45,012 bases of DNA from Collinsella sp. AF02-46-1 (GTDB lineage Bacteria; Actinomycetota; Coriobacteriia; Coriobacteriales; Coriobacteriaceae), in NCBI GenBank assembly GCA_934876235.1, contig CAKXKM010000002.1:29178-74189 (forward strand). The letters are read 5' to 3'. The translations under genes and the position numbers were made by a program. The notes beneath the pieces were generated by a model. The model had not been told where the DNA came from, did no database searches, and saw only the letters and a list, made by a program, of their open reading frames with translations. Positions 1-9,140 of this stretch are shown here, in pieces (positions within the stretch are counted from its first letter, which is position 1; every line of letters begins with the position of its first letter).

Positions 1-1864
1 CAAGGGCGTCCACCGAGTACCAATTGCGCTTTTCGGCCTTCACCTCGCGTCCCATCGAGCCGCGGAAATGGCGGTAATTGTCGGTTCCCACACCCGAAAG
101 ATATACGTTTACGTGCGGTTTGTTGCTCACGCGGAACGACGTCAGCAGCACCACGGCGATAAAAGCCACGATAACCACCATCAGATACATGGCATCCTTG
201 CCAATAACGTACGGCACGCGGCCAAACACCATGGCCAAGTAAGGCGACACCAGACCGCTCGAGATAACCGGGAACGCCACGCAGCACAGAATCAGCAGCG
301 CGGCGATGGTGTTGAGGGCCATCCATTCGGTCTTATGGACATTGACCTCAACGTTTTGAGCCGTGGGGTCGACGCCCGAAAGCTTGGCAAGCCACTTGCC
401 CCAGAAGAAGAACGTCGCGGCCGAGCCAAAGGCAAGCACCATGATCATGAGCACGTTGCCGGTCTGCGCGAACGCCACCAGGGCGCCCCACTTGGACACG
501 AGCATGCCAAACGGTGCCACGAACATGCCCATGATGCCCAGCATCATCAGGCGCGTCAGGTGCGGCATGCGGCTGAACATGCCGTCCATGTCCTCGATAT
601 TGCGGCTGCCGATATGATGCTCGGCCGTGCCCACGCACAGGAACAGCAGCGACTTTGCCACCGTATGGAACAGGATCAGGAAGATCGCGGCCCACACGGC
701 CTCGGGCGCGCCGACGCCTAGGCAGGCGCTGATAAGGCCCAAGTTGGAAATGGTGGAGAACGCGAGCACGCGTTTGGCGTTGCTCTGCGAGATGGCCATG
801 AGGGCAGCGAGCAAAAACGTGATGGCGCCCACACTCGTGACCATAAAGCCGGTCACGGGATAGATGGCATAGAGTGGGCTCAGCTTGACCATCAGAAACA
901 CGCCGGCTTTGACCATGGTTGACGAGTGCAGCAGGGCGCTCGTGGGCGTGGGGGCAACCATAGCACCGAGCAGCCAAGTGTGGAACGGCATCTGTGCGGC
1001 CTTGGTGAGTGCGGCGAGCGACAACAGGATGACCGGCATCACCAGCAGCGCGGACTGCGCGGTTCCGGTGCCGGAAAGCTCGATCATGCCCGAGATGGTC
1101 AGCGGCATGCCGTTAACGTGCAGGTACATGAGTCCGGCCAAAAACGCGATACCGCCCAACATGTTGAGGATGATCTGGGTGAAAGCGTTTTTTATGGCCT
1201 CGGGCGTGCGCGTGTAGCCAATCATGAGGAACGAGCACACGGTGGTGATTTCCCAGCCGCAGAACAGCCACTCAAGGTTGTCGCTCGTCACGATGACGAA
1301 CATGGCTGAGAGGAACAGGAACATAAGCGCCAGGAACTGCGGGCGACGGTCGGGCGCGGTCTGCCCGCGCAGCGCAGCCTCGTGCTCGTCATGAGCCTGG
1401 AAGTCCTTCATGTAGCCCAGGGCATACACGCAGATTAGGCTGCCGACGATACCGACCGCGAGGACCATGATCACACTCATGTAATCCAGGTAGAGCGGCG
1501 TGGCGGTGACAACCTCGGCCGCGGGCAACGTCATAGCAGCGAAGGCAACCGAACCCACCAGCTGCACCACGCCGAGCACCGTGGTGAGCGTGCTCTTATA
1601 TTTACGCGCGTTGTACAGGATGACGGCGCACAGGATCACGTCGATGACGGAGCTGATGATCGAGAGCACATGCGAGGTGCCGGGGGCAACCTCGAAGCTC
1701 TGCGGGCCCGTGCCAAAAAACATGACGGCGACTACAACCGTCACCGCCATAATGATGCCAGAGCCTACAAGCCCTACCGCATCGCGGGCGCGGTCACCGC
1801 GCGCGAGCAGCATGCCCAGCGCCGGTACCAGCGGAAACAGGGTAAGGAAATACAGTAGCGTCAT
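1..1864 (-). CDS. NuoL/EchA/HyfB-type proton-translocating membrane subunit (3' end outside window)
   Basis: The minus strand is open from the ATG at 1864 to the window edge (about 621 codons), so the C-terminus is missing. The product is a many-spanning hydrophobic protein of the antiporter-like family shared by complex I (NuoL/M/N) and energy-converting hydrogenases (EchA, HyfB, HycC). The clearest signature is the stretch around residues 275-300, reading MPFHTWLLGAMVAP followed by HSSTMVKAGVFLM, which matches the conserved helix of NuoL with its buried lysine. GGGAG lies about 7 nt before the chosen start. In this family the subunit couples electron transfer in a membrane complex to H+ or Na+ movement. 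Partner subunits should lie beyond base 1, so hydrogenase, formate hydrogenlyase or complex-I-like enzyme cannot be told apart here. Plus-strand frames over this stretch are shadows. Confidence 0.9.
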   Translation of the reverse strand, partial: MTLLYFLTLFPLVPALGMLLARGDRARDAVGLVGSGIIMAVTVVVAVMFFGTGPQSFEVAPGTSHVLSIISSVIDVILCAVILYNARKYKSTLTTVLGVVQLVGSVAFAAMTLPAAEVVTATPLYLDYMSVIMVLAVGIVGSLICVYALGYMKDFQAHDEHEAALRGQTAPDRRPQFLALMFLFLSAMFVIVTSDNLEWLFCGWEITTVCSFLMIGYTRTPEAIKNAFTQIILNMLGGIAFLAGLMYLHVNGMPLTISGMIELSGTGTAQSALLVMPVILLSLAALTKAAQMPFHTWLLGAMVAPTPTSALLHSSTMVKAGVFLMVKLSPLYAIYPVTGFMVTSVGAITFLLAALMAISQSNAKRVLAFSTISNLGLISACLGVGAPEAVWAAIFLILFHTVAKSLLFLCVGTAEHHIGSRNIEDMDGMFSRMPHLTRLMMLGIMGMFVAPFGMLVSKWGALVAFAQTGNVLMIMVLAFGSAATFFFWGKWLAKLSGVDPTAQNVEVNVHKTEWMALNTIAALLILCCVAFPVISSGLVSPYLAMVFGRVPYVIGKDAMYLMVVIVAFIAVVLLTSFRVSNKPHVNVYLSGVGTDNYRHFRGSMGREVKAEKRNWYSVDAL

Positions 1865-2114
1865 ACCATCACTCCCCCATGCAAAAACGCTGCAATTGTT
1901 TAACGTTATAGCTCAGTTGAGGAGTAGCGGCGGCGGGTTTTCGGTCAACTGGGGAGTTTTAGGCGTACGGGGTAACGAGTCTGTCCGCTTTGGAGCAGAG
2001 GGGTGACGGTTCCTTGCCGCAGCGACGGGCACGCGGGCCACTGCGCGCGGTTTATTAACCACTTTGGAGGATGTTCCAGTAGGTTCACGACGGTCCAAAA
2101 AGTTGGCGCGGCAA

Positions 2115-2138
2115 GAAAAATGCGCCCCTGTGGGCGCA
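2115..2138 (-). terminator. Rho-independent terminator of the HTH gene
   Basis: A 7-bp stem (2121-2127 with 2132-2138) is followed on the minus strand by five T residues, 12 bases beyond the stop of the upstream minus-strand gene at 2151. Confidence 0.75.
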
Positions 2139-2150
2139 CCATCCCGTTCG

Positions 2151-2546
2151 CTATTCCGCCTTTTTAACGCGCGGCTTGCGACCGCGCGGCTTATCGACCA
2201 GCGCGGACTCACCGCTCTCGCGATACTGGCGGCACCAAGCCTTGACCGAAGACTCGCTGGGAATCTTGTGCTTGATCATGGCCTCGCGAACCGTTAAGCC
2301 GTTTTCCAAGCGGTCCTTGACCACGGCGAGCTTAACTTCGTACGAATAGGTGTGATGATGCGAACCGGCGTTGAGAACGGCGTCGGCACCGCCTACGGCA
2401 TACGCGCGGGCCCACTGACGAGCCGTGGCCTGGGGAATGCCAAGCTCCGCGGCGAGGGCGCGATGACCGACCCCCTCTTGGAGGATCTCGACGGCGCGCT
2501 GCCTAACCTCGGGCGCATGCGTGCGAGTCCTAGTTGCTTCCGACAT
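2151..2546 (-). CDS. Orphan IS3/IS150-type OrfA (two helix-turn-helix units)
   Basis: A 131-residue basic protein with two successive HTH units. The first (about residues 17-47) contains ALAAELGIPQATARQW; the second (about 65-110) contains TVREAMIKHKIP and SSVKAWCRQY. A basic tail, KPRGRKPRVKK, closes it. The arrangement matches OrfA (InsJ-like) of IS3/IS150 insertion sequences. No OrfB transposase, terminal repeats or target duplication were found nearby, and the gene has its own terminator, so it may be a stranded IS fragment or a domesticated regulator. ATG at 2546 was preferred to the in-frame GTG at 2555. Confident about the fold, not about the role. Confidence 0.75.
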   Translation of the reverse strand: MSEATRTRTHAPEVRQRAVEILQEGVGHRALAAELGIPQATARQWARAYAVGGADAVLNAGSHHHTYSYEVKLAVVKDRLENGLTVREAMIKHKIPSESSVKAWCRQYRESGESALVDKPRGRKPRVKKAE

Positions 2547-2880
2547 ACCTGCCACTTCTTAGCCTTAACCGTTAATCTGCTTTCTTACGTGCAAGTTAGA
2601 TAGTAGCATTTTACTGTTTGCTCAAAGCAGTTAATTAAAATAGACGCGGCGTTATCTGGGCATTTGGCACCAATTTACGACATTTCTTTATCGATTATTT
2701 ACGCTGGTAGCTGACTCGCAGCCAATCGTCATTCGCCTGTCAACAAAATTGACACCTCTTTATGTCCTTTGCTATAGCTGATATGATTATTAACCCCTCC
2801 CCCAATAATTTTGAGTAATCGGCGAGGCAGTAGACGTCCTTACTCCTCATGATTACCGCGCATCGCCATCCACCGGAGCA
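2547..2880. other. AT-rich intergenic region
   Basis: AT-rich DNA compared with its neighbours. It must hold the promoter of the HTH gene and the end of the flavoenzyme transcript. Short frames here lack coding character and ribosome-binding sites. I see no RNA gene. Confidence 0.5.
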
Positions 2881-2920
2881 AAACAAAAAGGGCGGGGCCT
2901 GCTGCGCTTGCAGGCCCCGC
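2881..2920 (-). terminator. Strong intrinsic terminator of the OYE-family gene
   Basis: A perfect 11-bp GC-rich stem (2892-2902 with 2910-2920) is followed on the minus strand by a T-rich run (CCTTTTTGTTTT). It lies about 75 bases after the stop of the gene that ends at 2996. Confidence 0.85.
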
Positions 2921-2995
2921 ACCGGTTGACACCCGACGGGACACAGCCGGGCGAGGCGGATCCGTGCTACCGCCCCGCCTGGCCGCGATGTTCAA

Positions 2996-5026
2996 CTACA
3001 GCTCGTTGGCCGCGTGATACGCCGTGCGAATGGCGCTCGCAATGTCGGCGGTGCGCTCGCCCGAGCAGTCGCCCACGCAGGTCACGGGCACCGTCACGCC
3101 ATCCAGGTCAAACGCGTTGGCCTTGGATCCCACGGCCATCACCACGTAATCGCAGGCGATCTTCACCGGCTCCTCGGGGCCGTCCTCGGTGGTGTGCACG
3201 GCCTCCACGCCCTCGTCGGTAACGGCGGTCAGGCGGGTCTTAACGTGCTGTTCCACGTTGTGGGCGGCGAAGTCGCTCATGATCAGCGGCAGAATGGTCT
3301 CGGACTCGCCCGCGGCAATCTTGTCGAGCATCTCGACGATCGCCACCTCGCAGCCGTGCTGCAGCAGGTACTCGGCAGTCTCGGTGCCCACCAGGCCACC
3401 GCCAATGACGGCAACGCGCCCGCTGAGCTCCACCTTGCCGGCCAGCACGTCCCAGCTCGAGACGACCTTGTCCGAGTCGGCACCCGGAACGGGGATGACC
3501 ACGTCGTGCGCGCCCACAGCCACAATCGCGGCGTCGGCGGCGTTGAGATCCGTGGGGCTAGCGGCATGGTTGAGCTCAACCTTCACGCCCAGGCCGGGCA
3601 GAATCTTCTCGTAATACTCGACCGAGCGCATAATCTCATCCTTGCGCGGAGGCGCGGCCGCCAGCACAATCTGGCCGCCCAAGTGATCGCTCGCCTCATA
3701 GACGGTCACGTCGTAGCCGCGTTTGGCCGCCACGCGCGCGGCCTCCAGGCCGGCGATGCCGCCGCCCACCACGGCGATCTTCTTGTCGCCCTCACCCGGT
3801 TTAATGGCGATGGTCGCCTCGTCGCCGTTCTCGGCATTGAGCACGCACGAGATGTACTTGCGGTTTTGAATCGCGTCGACGCAGCCCTTGTTGCAGTTGA
3901 GGCACTCGCGAATGGGCTCACCCGTGGCGGCCTTCAGCGCAATGTCGGGGTCGCACATGAGCGAGCGGCCATAGGCGATAATGTCGGCCGCGCCGTCCTC
4001 AAGAATCTTCTCGCCAGCCTCGACCGAGACAACGCGGCCGACGGTTGCCACCGGCACGGAGACCAGGGCCTTGACGCGCTCGGCCACGGGCAGCGTCCAG
4101 TTGTAGGGCATGGCGCCCATGGGCGGAATGGTGTCGCCCATGTTGCCGGTGTGGTTTGCCTGCGCCACCTGGATCATGTCGATGCCGGCGGCCTCGAGCA
4201 GCTTGGCAAACTCGCAGGCCTCGTCGGGCAGCAGGCCGCCCTTGCCGCGCTGCGTGCCGTCGGGGTTCTCCATGATCACGGGGAGCTTGTACTCCACCAT
4301 CAGCTCCGGCGCGGCCTCCTTAATGGCGGCGACAACCTCCAGCGCGTAGCGGACGCGGTTCTCGAACGAGCCGCCGTACTCATCGGTGCGCTGGTTGAGG
4401 ATGGCCGAGCACAGCGAACCCACCAGGCGGTCGCCGTGGACCTCGATGGCGTCGATCCCAGCCTGCTGCGCGCGGGCGGCCGAGGCGGCGATGGCTTCCT
4501 TGATCTGGGTGAGCTGCTCCACGCTCGCCTCGTTCACAAAGTGCTGCATATCGTGGTGCAGCTTGGCGTAGGCCTGCTTGCGAATCTCGTTGGACTCGGC
4601 CATCTTGGCGGCAAAGGTCTCCTCGTCGCCGGCGGCCTTGGCCTCCTGCGCGGCCTTGGCGGCGGCCATGGAGCCCATGACCATGCGGCCGACGCCGGGC
4701 ACGTCGTACTCGGGGTGGAACAGCTGCAGTGCGACCTTGGCACCGTGCTTGTGGACGGCGTCGGCCAGCGCCTTAAACGTGGGGATCTGGGCGTCGGTCG
4801 CCAGCTTGGGCGTGGGGCTTGCGGTCATGACGGGAGCGACGTCGCCGATGACGATGTAGCTCACGCCGCCGCGGGCCAGGCGCTCGTAAAAGGCCAGGCT
4901 GCGCTCGCCAATGGAGCCGTCGCGCTCCTCGTAGCCGGTGGTAAGCGGCGGGAACATAATGCGGTTCTTGAGCTCAAGGGGGCCAACCGTAATGGGCTGG
5001 AGCAGCTTGGATGCAGGTGCGGTCAT
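2996..5026 (-). CDS. Old-yellow-enzyme/2,4-dienoyl-CoA reductase-like Fe-S flavoprotein
   Basis: A 676-residue protein with the FadH/BaiCD/BaiH architecture. An FMN-binding TIM barrel (about 1-365) carries the family signature NQRTDEYGGSFENR at 211-224. A 4Fe-4S motif follows (Cys375, Cys378, Cys382, Cys394). Then come FAD- and NAD(P)-binding Rossmann folds with GGGIAG at 421-426 and GGGLVG at 542-547. The family moves hydride from NAD(P)H through FAD, Fe-S and FMN to an activated C=C bond; bile-acid, enoate and dienoyl-CoA reductases belong here, and the substrate cannot be read from sequence. Residues about 108-160 form an Ala/Lys/Glu-rich insertion in the barrel. GAGAGGAA precedes the ATG. 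A PucR-type regulator is divergent from it and flavin and Fe-S genes follow nearby, suggesting one redox regulon. Confidence 0.92.
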   Translation of the reverse strand: MTAPASKLLQPITVGPLELKNRIMFPPLTTGYEERDGSIGERSLAFYERLARGGVSYIVIGDVAPVMTASPTPKLATDAQIPTFKALADAVHKHGAKVALQLFHPEYDVPGVGRMVMGSMAAAKAAQEAKAAGDEETFAAKMAESNEIRKQAYAKLHHDMQHFVNEASVEQLTQIKEAIAASAARAQQAGIDAIEVHGDRLVGSLCSAILNQRTDEYGGSFENRVRYALEVVAAIKEAAPELMVEYKLPVIMENPDGTQRGKGGLLPDEACEFAKLLEAAGIDMIQVAQANHTGNMGDTIPPMGAMPYNWTLPVAERVKALVSVPVATVGRVVSVEAGEKILEDGAADIIAYGRSLMCDPDIALKAATGEPIRECLNCNKGCVDAIQNRKYISCVLNAENGDEATIAIKPGEGDKKIAVVGGGIAGLEAARVAAKRGYDVTVYEASDHLGGQIVLAAAPPRKDEIMRSVEYYEKILPGLGVKVELNHAASPTDLNAADAAIVAVGAHDVVIPVPGADSDKVVSSWDVLAGKVELSGRVAVIGGGLVGTETAEYLLQHGCEVAIVEMLDKIAAGESETILPLIMSDFAAHNVEQHVKTRLTAVTDEGVEAVHTTEDGPEEPVKIACDYVVMAVGSKANAFDLDGVTVPVTCVGDCSGERTADIASAIRTAYHAANEL

Positions 5027-5167
5027 GGATATTCCTCTCTTGTAGGCGCGACGGCGATGGTGCCGCGTAGTTGTCTAGAGGATATGACATGGAAGTGCAG
5101 CAGCACAACGGAAATCGGCGGATAGCAGGTAGCGGCAGGTGGATGGGGCGGGGCGGCCCGTCGGTTT

Positions 5168-5385
5168 GTCTCAATCTGTAACAGTAAGGCCCTATTTTGC
5201 CGAGCAACTGTTACAGATTGAGACGAACCAATCTAGCCTGCCGAAAGATCTAGATCTGTAACAGTTACTCAGTAAAAACCGTCCCTCGTGTTACAGATTT
5301 AGACAAACGAAGACCGTCCTGCCGAAACATCTCAATCTGTAACAACTACAGACCAAAACCGGACCCACCTGTTACAGATCGAGAC
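5168..5385. repeat. Array of three 57-bp palindromic repeat units
   Basis: Units at 5168-5224, 5248-5304 and 5329-5385 begin with a variant of TCAATCTGTAAC and end with its inverse. Unit 1 has perfect 18-bp arms around a 21-base loop. Units recur every 80-81 bp with 23-24-base spacers, and the two spacers share GCCTGCCGAAA or GTCCTGCCGAAA. The same family recurs at 13404-13576. The array fills most of the 497-bp gap between the divergent flavoenzyme and PucR genes; the rest must hold their promoters. Confidence 0.9.
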
Positions 5386-5523
5386 ATTCTCCAACAACAG
5401 CGCCACCCCGTTCGAGGAAACGACCGCCACACTCACCTTTTTAAACAACCTAATACTGCACAGCCTGCAATAATAATTTGGTCACGCGTCGACTACGGCG
5501 AAGACGCGGCAGAAGGGACACCC

Positions 5524-6837
5524 ATGCAACCGAGTACCACCGATACGTCTACCGCAAAGCAAGCGCTGCTCGAGGCGCTCTTGAGCGACGCGGGGCTCAA
5601 GAGCCTCACGCAAACGGCCTCTGCCGCTATGGACAACCCGGTGCTCGTCGTCGATCCCGTGTACCGCTATGCCGCCCGCGGCGGCTTTGAGCTCGACGAT
5701 GACGACGACTCCCCCTTTGCAGCCATCACCCGCGCCGAGCTCTCCGAAGGTGACATGCTGCAGGACGAAGCCGTGCGATACATCATCAAATGCGGCTTAG
5801 ACGAGGAGATTGCCCGCTCGACAGGCCCGCTTACACGCTATAACGACATGTTCCGCCTCAACACCATGACCGATGCGATCAAGGTGCACGGCACGTGTCT
5901 GGGCCGGGCGATGATGATCGAACGCAATCACGCCTTTGGCGATAGCGATCGCGAGGTCTTTGAGTTCTTCGTCCGACTGCTCGCGCAAGAACTGCAGAAA
6001 GGCGGCTTTCTTTCGTTGGGCGGTCAGCAACAGGGGCCATATTTTCTCTCGCGCCTCCTGGACGACGAAATCCCCAACCCCATCACCTGCACACGCAAAA
6101 TGCAGCTCGTCGGCTTTGCGCCGCTTCCCGCCCTCTACGTTGTATGCCTGCTCAAAAAAGATTCCCAGCTCGAGGCGCGCGAGGCGGAGAGCATCCGAGG
6201 ACAATTGCAGCCGCTACTGCACCATAGCCTTATCACCATGTACGAAGGTGAGCTCGTGGCGCTGGTAAGCCGTCCGCCCTCCACGCAGCTACCCGCCAAC
6301 GATGAGGCGATCCTTGCCCGCGTTGCTGCCACGAACAATTTGTTCATTGGCATCAGCAACGAGTTTTCCCAGGCAACCGATGTGCGTTCGCACCTCAATC
6401 AGGCACGCGCCGCCATTCGATACGGCTCGACCTTTACCAAAATCCTCGAAGACACCCATGTGTATCGCTATTGCGAATACACCTACATGGAAATGCTCGA
6501 CATCTGCAACGACCACATCAACCTTATAAACTACTGCCATCCGGCAATCTGGGCACTTTGGAAGCATGACCAGTCGCACGATTCCGAGCTGGTCGAGACG
6601 CTCTTTGCCTTTATGCAGCACAGCTGTAACACGGTGCGCACCGCCGCGATCTTGTCGCTTCACAAAAACACGCTGCTCTATCGCATTAACCGCATAAAGG
6701 AAATCACCGGTAACGACTTGGCATCGGGAGAGGACCTCTTTTTGTTCCACCTCTCGATTCGCACCCTAATCTACCTTGGCTTTCTTGAGCCGAGGATTAA
6801 GCCCCGCACCAGCGCCGACCTGCACTGCCGCAAGTAG
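5524..6837 (+). CDS. PucR-family transcriptional regulator
   Basis: A 437-residue protein ending in the PucR-type C-terminal HTH (about 365-415): NTVRTAAILSLHKNTLLYRI is the typical core, where many members read S..ATA..L..H.NTL.YRL. The preceding 350 residues look like a sensory N-terminal domain plus the GGDEF-like middle region of CdaR/PucR proteins; no transmembrane segment is apparent. Members bind small metabolites and usually activate a neighbouring catabolic or redox operon. It is divergent from the OYE gene and convergent with the flavodoxin-like gene, so control of this island is the simplest reading. The gap to the OYE gene is filled by a palindromic repeat array. Confidence 0.88.
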   Translation: MQPSTTDTSTAKQALLEALLSDAGLKSLTQTASAAMDNPVLVVDPVYRYAARGGFELDDDDDSPFAAITRAELSEGDMLQDEAVRYIIKCGLDEEIARSTGPLTRYNDMFRLNTMTDAIKVHGTCLGRAMMIERNHAFGDSDREVFEFFVRLLAQELQKGGFLSLGGQQQGPYFLSRLLDDEIPNPITCTRKMQLVGFAPLPALYVVCLLKKDSQLEAREAESIRGQLQPLLHHSLITMYEGELVALVSRPPSTQLPANDEAILARVAATNNLFIGISNEFSQATDVRSHLNQARAAIRYGSTFTKILEDTHVYRYCEYTYMEMLDICNDHINLINYCHPAIWALWKHDQSHDSELVETLFAFMQHSCNTVRTAAILSLHKNTLLYRINRIKEITGNDLASGEDLFLFHLSIRTLIYLGFLEPRIKPRTSADLHCRK

Positions 6838-6859
6838 GCCGGGCGGGGCTTGGGCAAAA

Positions 6860-7852
6860 CTAGTCGCGCTTAATCTCCAGCGTGGGGAACGTCATCTTGG
6901 CGTACTTTTCCATGAGCGGCTTTACTTCGTCCATATGGGCGAAGAACTCGTCGCGGGTCTTGTTGATCTCGTTGAGGTGCTCGGCGCGCGCGTGGTCGTC
7001 GTTGCGGTCGCGGATCAGGCCGTTCTCGGCAATCTTGAGCTTGGGGCGACCGGTGCGCTCGTCGGTTACGATATCGCCGCCGGCGCCGCAGACCGCACAC
7101 TCCCAGGGAAACTCGGCCCCATCCCAATGCTTGTCGCCGGGGTACACCAGGGAGCTGTGGCAGTTGGGACACACGCCGTCATCCGGATCGCCCAGCCAGC
7201 AGCGCTCGTCAACAGGCGTGCGAATGGCCTTGACGATGTTCTCGCCCATCTTGTGGGCGCGGGCGATCTGTCCGCCCCACTCCACGTCGTCTCCCCACAC
7301 AAAAGCATTGCCCGGGCGGCCGTCGCGCTGCGCCATATAGCGATCGACAACAGTCATCGACATGGTAAACATAGTCGCCTGCAGGCTCTCCAGTGCCAGG
7401 GACTGCCAATCGTGCATGGAACCGCCGACGGAGATGAGGCCGGCAACGGTATGCGGATTCTCCTTTACGGCACCGATGGCAAGCAAGAACGAAAGCTCGT
7501 ATGCCAAGAAGCGCTGGGCAAAGCGGGTGTACACCGAGCTGGGCGTAAGGTCGTAGGTCGGAACCGAGAAGATCACGCCCTGGCAGGTCTGCAGTTCGCG
7601 AATAATCGCATCTACATCGTCTTTGTTTTTAAGAACGCAGCCGTGATATTCCTTTTGCAGGCCGGCGCCCATCTTTCCCATCTGCATGGTGCAGCCCTCG
7701 CAACCGGTGCAGGGCAAGATGTTATAGTCGAACAAATTGATCAGCTCGACCTCGCCGCCAGCCTCGCGCACCGCGCAAAGGGCCTCTTTGGCCAAAGCCT
7801 CGCCGTTGCCACCGTGCCTGCCGGCACAAATCGCCATCACTTTAAACGACAT
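6860..7852 (-). CDS. Flavodoxin-fold NAD(P)H/FMN reductase-like protein with zinc ribbon
   Basis: A 330-residue protein. Residues 1-170 have the NADPH-dependent FMN reductase/flavodoxin layout: MSFKVMAICAGRHGGNGE forms strand 1 and the phosphate loop, and a CTGCEGC cysteine cluster follows near residue 50. Later comes a zinc-ribbon-like pair (CPNCHSS and CAVCGAGG, about residues 230-265), then a charged C-terminal helix. ATG at 7852 was chosen because GAGAGGAG lies about 6 nt upstream; the frame is open further upstream without coding character. Such iron-sulfur flavoproteins carry electrons at FMN and often serve reductases encoded beside them. It ends 23 bases from the convergent PucR gene. 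Confidence 0.87.
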   Translation of the reverse strand: MSFKVMAICAGRHGGNGEALAKEALCAVREAGGEVELINLFDYNILPCTGCEGCTMQMGKMGAGLQKEYHGCVLKNKDDVDAIIRELQTCQGVIFSVPTYDLTPSSVYTRFAQRFLAYELSFLLAIGAVKENPHTVAGLISVGGSMHDWQSLALESLQATMFTMSMTVVDRYMAQRDGRPGNAFVWGDDVEWGGQIARAHKMGENIVKAIRTPVDERCWLGDPDDGVCPNCHSSLVYPGDKHWDGAEFPWECAVCGAGGDIVTDERTGRPKLKIAENGLIRDRNDDHARAEHLNEINKTRDEFFAHMDEVKPLMEKYAKMTFPTLEIKRD

Positions 7853-8046
7853 GGTCGCTCCTCTCCAGAGCATTTTGGACACGGATTCTGCCCGTGTGTA
7901 CTTCGCAAAAAGCGTACGGCAGACGTAAAACATGCGCACCGTCCAGGCAACCAAGGCCCGCTCGGTATTTGCGGAATACCTCGTGCAGATAAACAAAGGC
8001 CCCTCCCGCATGCCTACAAGGGACAAAACGGAAGGGGTCGGCGCTC

Positions 8047-9123
8047 TTATTTGCGCTTAAAGGGAATGGGTTTGGGCGGGCACTTGGGCTTGACGGCCCC
8101 AGCCGTGACGATCGCGCCGTTGTCGCAGATATCCAGGCAGGCACCGCACTTGGTGCAAGCCTTTTGGTCGATCACGTGGATGAACCGCGGCCTTCCCAGA
8201 ATCGCGTCCTCCTCGCAAACGTCCGAATCGACACACTTGTTGCATGCCTGGCATTTGGAGGCGAGGATATGGAAGGTCAAGAATGCCTGGCATTCCCCGG
8301 CGGCACAGACCTTCTTGGTGGTGTGCTGCATAATCTCGCCCTCGAACAGGTCGAGGAACGACTGCACCGTGCGCGCCAGCACGCGACCCTGCTCGCACAG
8401 GCACTGCGCCTGCATCACGGGGCAAAGGTCACGAAGGAGCGCCAAGTCACCCGGCTTGCCCTTCTTGCGGCAGATATCGGCAAGAATCGTTGCAATCTGA
8501 TGCGAGCCCTCGTAGCCAAAGACACAGCGTCCGCAGCTCTCGTGACGATAGAGCGTGCAAATGTCCAAAAGCGCCTTTGCCATGCAGTTTTTGGCGGTGT
8601 AGACGCGCACGTAGTCGCTGCATAGCTCAATCTTTGAGGTGTCATCGGGCCTCAGCAGCAGACCGCTGGGATAGCCAATCCCCACCGCTTTAGCGTCGTC
8701 GGCGCCCGCCGCGGCAACCAGGGATTCCGCACTCACGACACGGCCGACCTCAACGGGCTCCTCGGCCCCGTCAATCCACACCCAGCGCTTGCCTTCGGCG
8801 GCAAGTAACTCTGATCCGCTCAGGCAGCGGTCGGCGCCATCGCCCTCGCAGCAAGATGGGAGAGGCTTTTCGCCGTCGAGCATCTTGGCCGCGGCCGAAC
8901 CGTTGGCATAGACAAAGCCCAGGCTCGGGTCGCACTCGATCACGCGGCAGGACTCGCCCAACGCATCCGCGAGCGCGGCAGAGACCTCATCGCCTGCCGG
9001 TACCAAAACCGCCTGGGCACCGGCCCCTGCAATTTTTTCCGCAGCGGCCGCCACGTCCTTCTTAAGGAGCCAGAGCGCGACGGGGGCCTGCTTATGCGCA
9101 GGCATAAAGTTGATGATCGTCAT
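8047..9123 (-). CDS. NuoF-derived Fe-S protein with 2x[4Fe-4S] ferredoxin tail
   Basis: A 358-residue protein. Residues about 145-260 resemble the C-terminal Fe-S region of NuoF/HydB: ESCGRC at 195-200 corresponds to the N3-type cluster motif. The usual third Cys of CxxCxxC is Gly203; Cys234, Cys241 or Cys243 might replace it. A ferredoxin domain closes the protein, with Cys291/294/297/303 and Cys323/326/329/333. The normal FMN- and NADH-binding N-terminal half of NuoF is absent, replaced by about 140 residues I do not recognise. It starts 17 bases after the NuoG-GltD fusion gene, so the two are probably cotranscribed and form one complex passing electrons to the neighbouring flavoproteins. 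AAAGGAG precedes the ATG. Confidence 0.85.
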   Translation of the reverse strand: MTIINFMPAHKQAPVALWLLKKDVAAAAEKIAGAGAQAVLVPAGDEVSAALADALGESCRVIECDPSLGFVYANGSAAAKMLDGEKPLPSCCEGDGADRCLSGSELLAAEGKRWVWIDGAEEPVEVGRVVSAESLVAAAGADDAKAVGIGYPSGLLLRPDDTSKIELCSDYVRVYTAKNCMAKALLDICTLYRHESCGRCVFGYEGSHQIATILADICRKKGKPGDLALLRDLCPVMQAQCLCEQGRVLARTVQSFLDLFEGEIMQHTTKKVCAAGECQAFLTFHILASKCQACNKCVDSDVCEEDAILGRPRFIHVIDQKACTKCGACLDICDNGAIVTAGAVKPKCPPKPIPFKRK

Positions 9124-9140
9124 GGGTTATCGCTCCTTTC

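Noticed and set aside
3014..5125. A 703-codon plus-strand frame opposite the OYE gene
   Set aside because: It is a high-GC antisense shadow: His/Leu/Gly/Arg-rich, no motif, while the minus strand encodes a clear enzyme. The same holds for plus-strand frames over 68-1309, 9225-11267, 11404-12903, 18565-20109 and 34200-36110.
5168..5385. CRISPR array
   Set aside because: Periodicity is 80 bp with 57-bp palindromic units and partly similar 23-24-base spacers; only three units, no cas genes.
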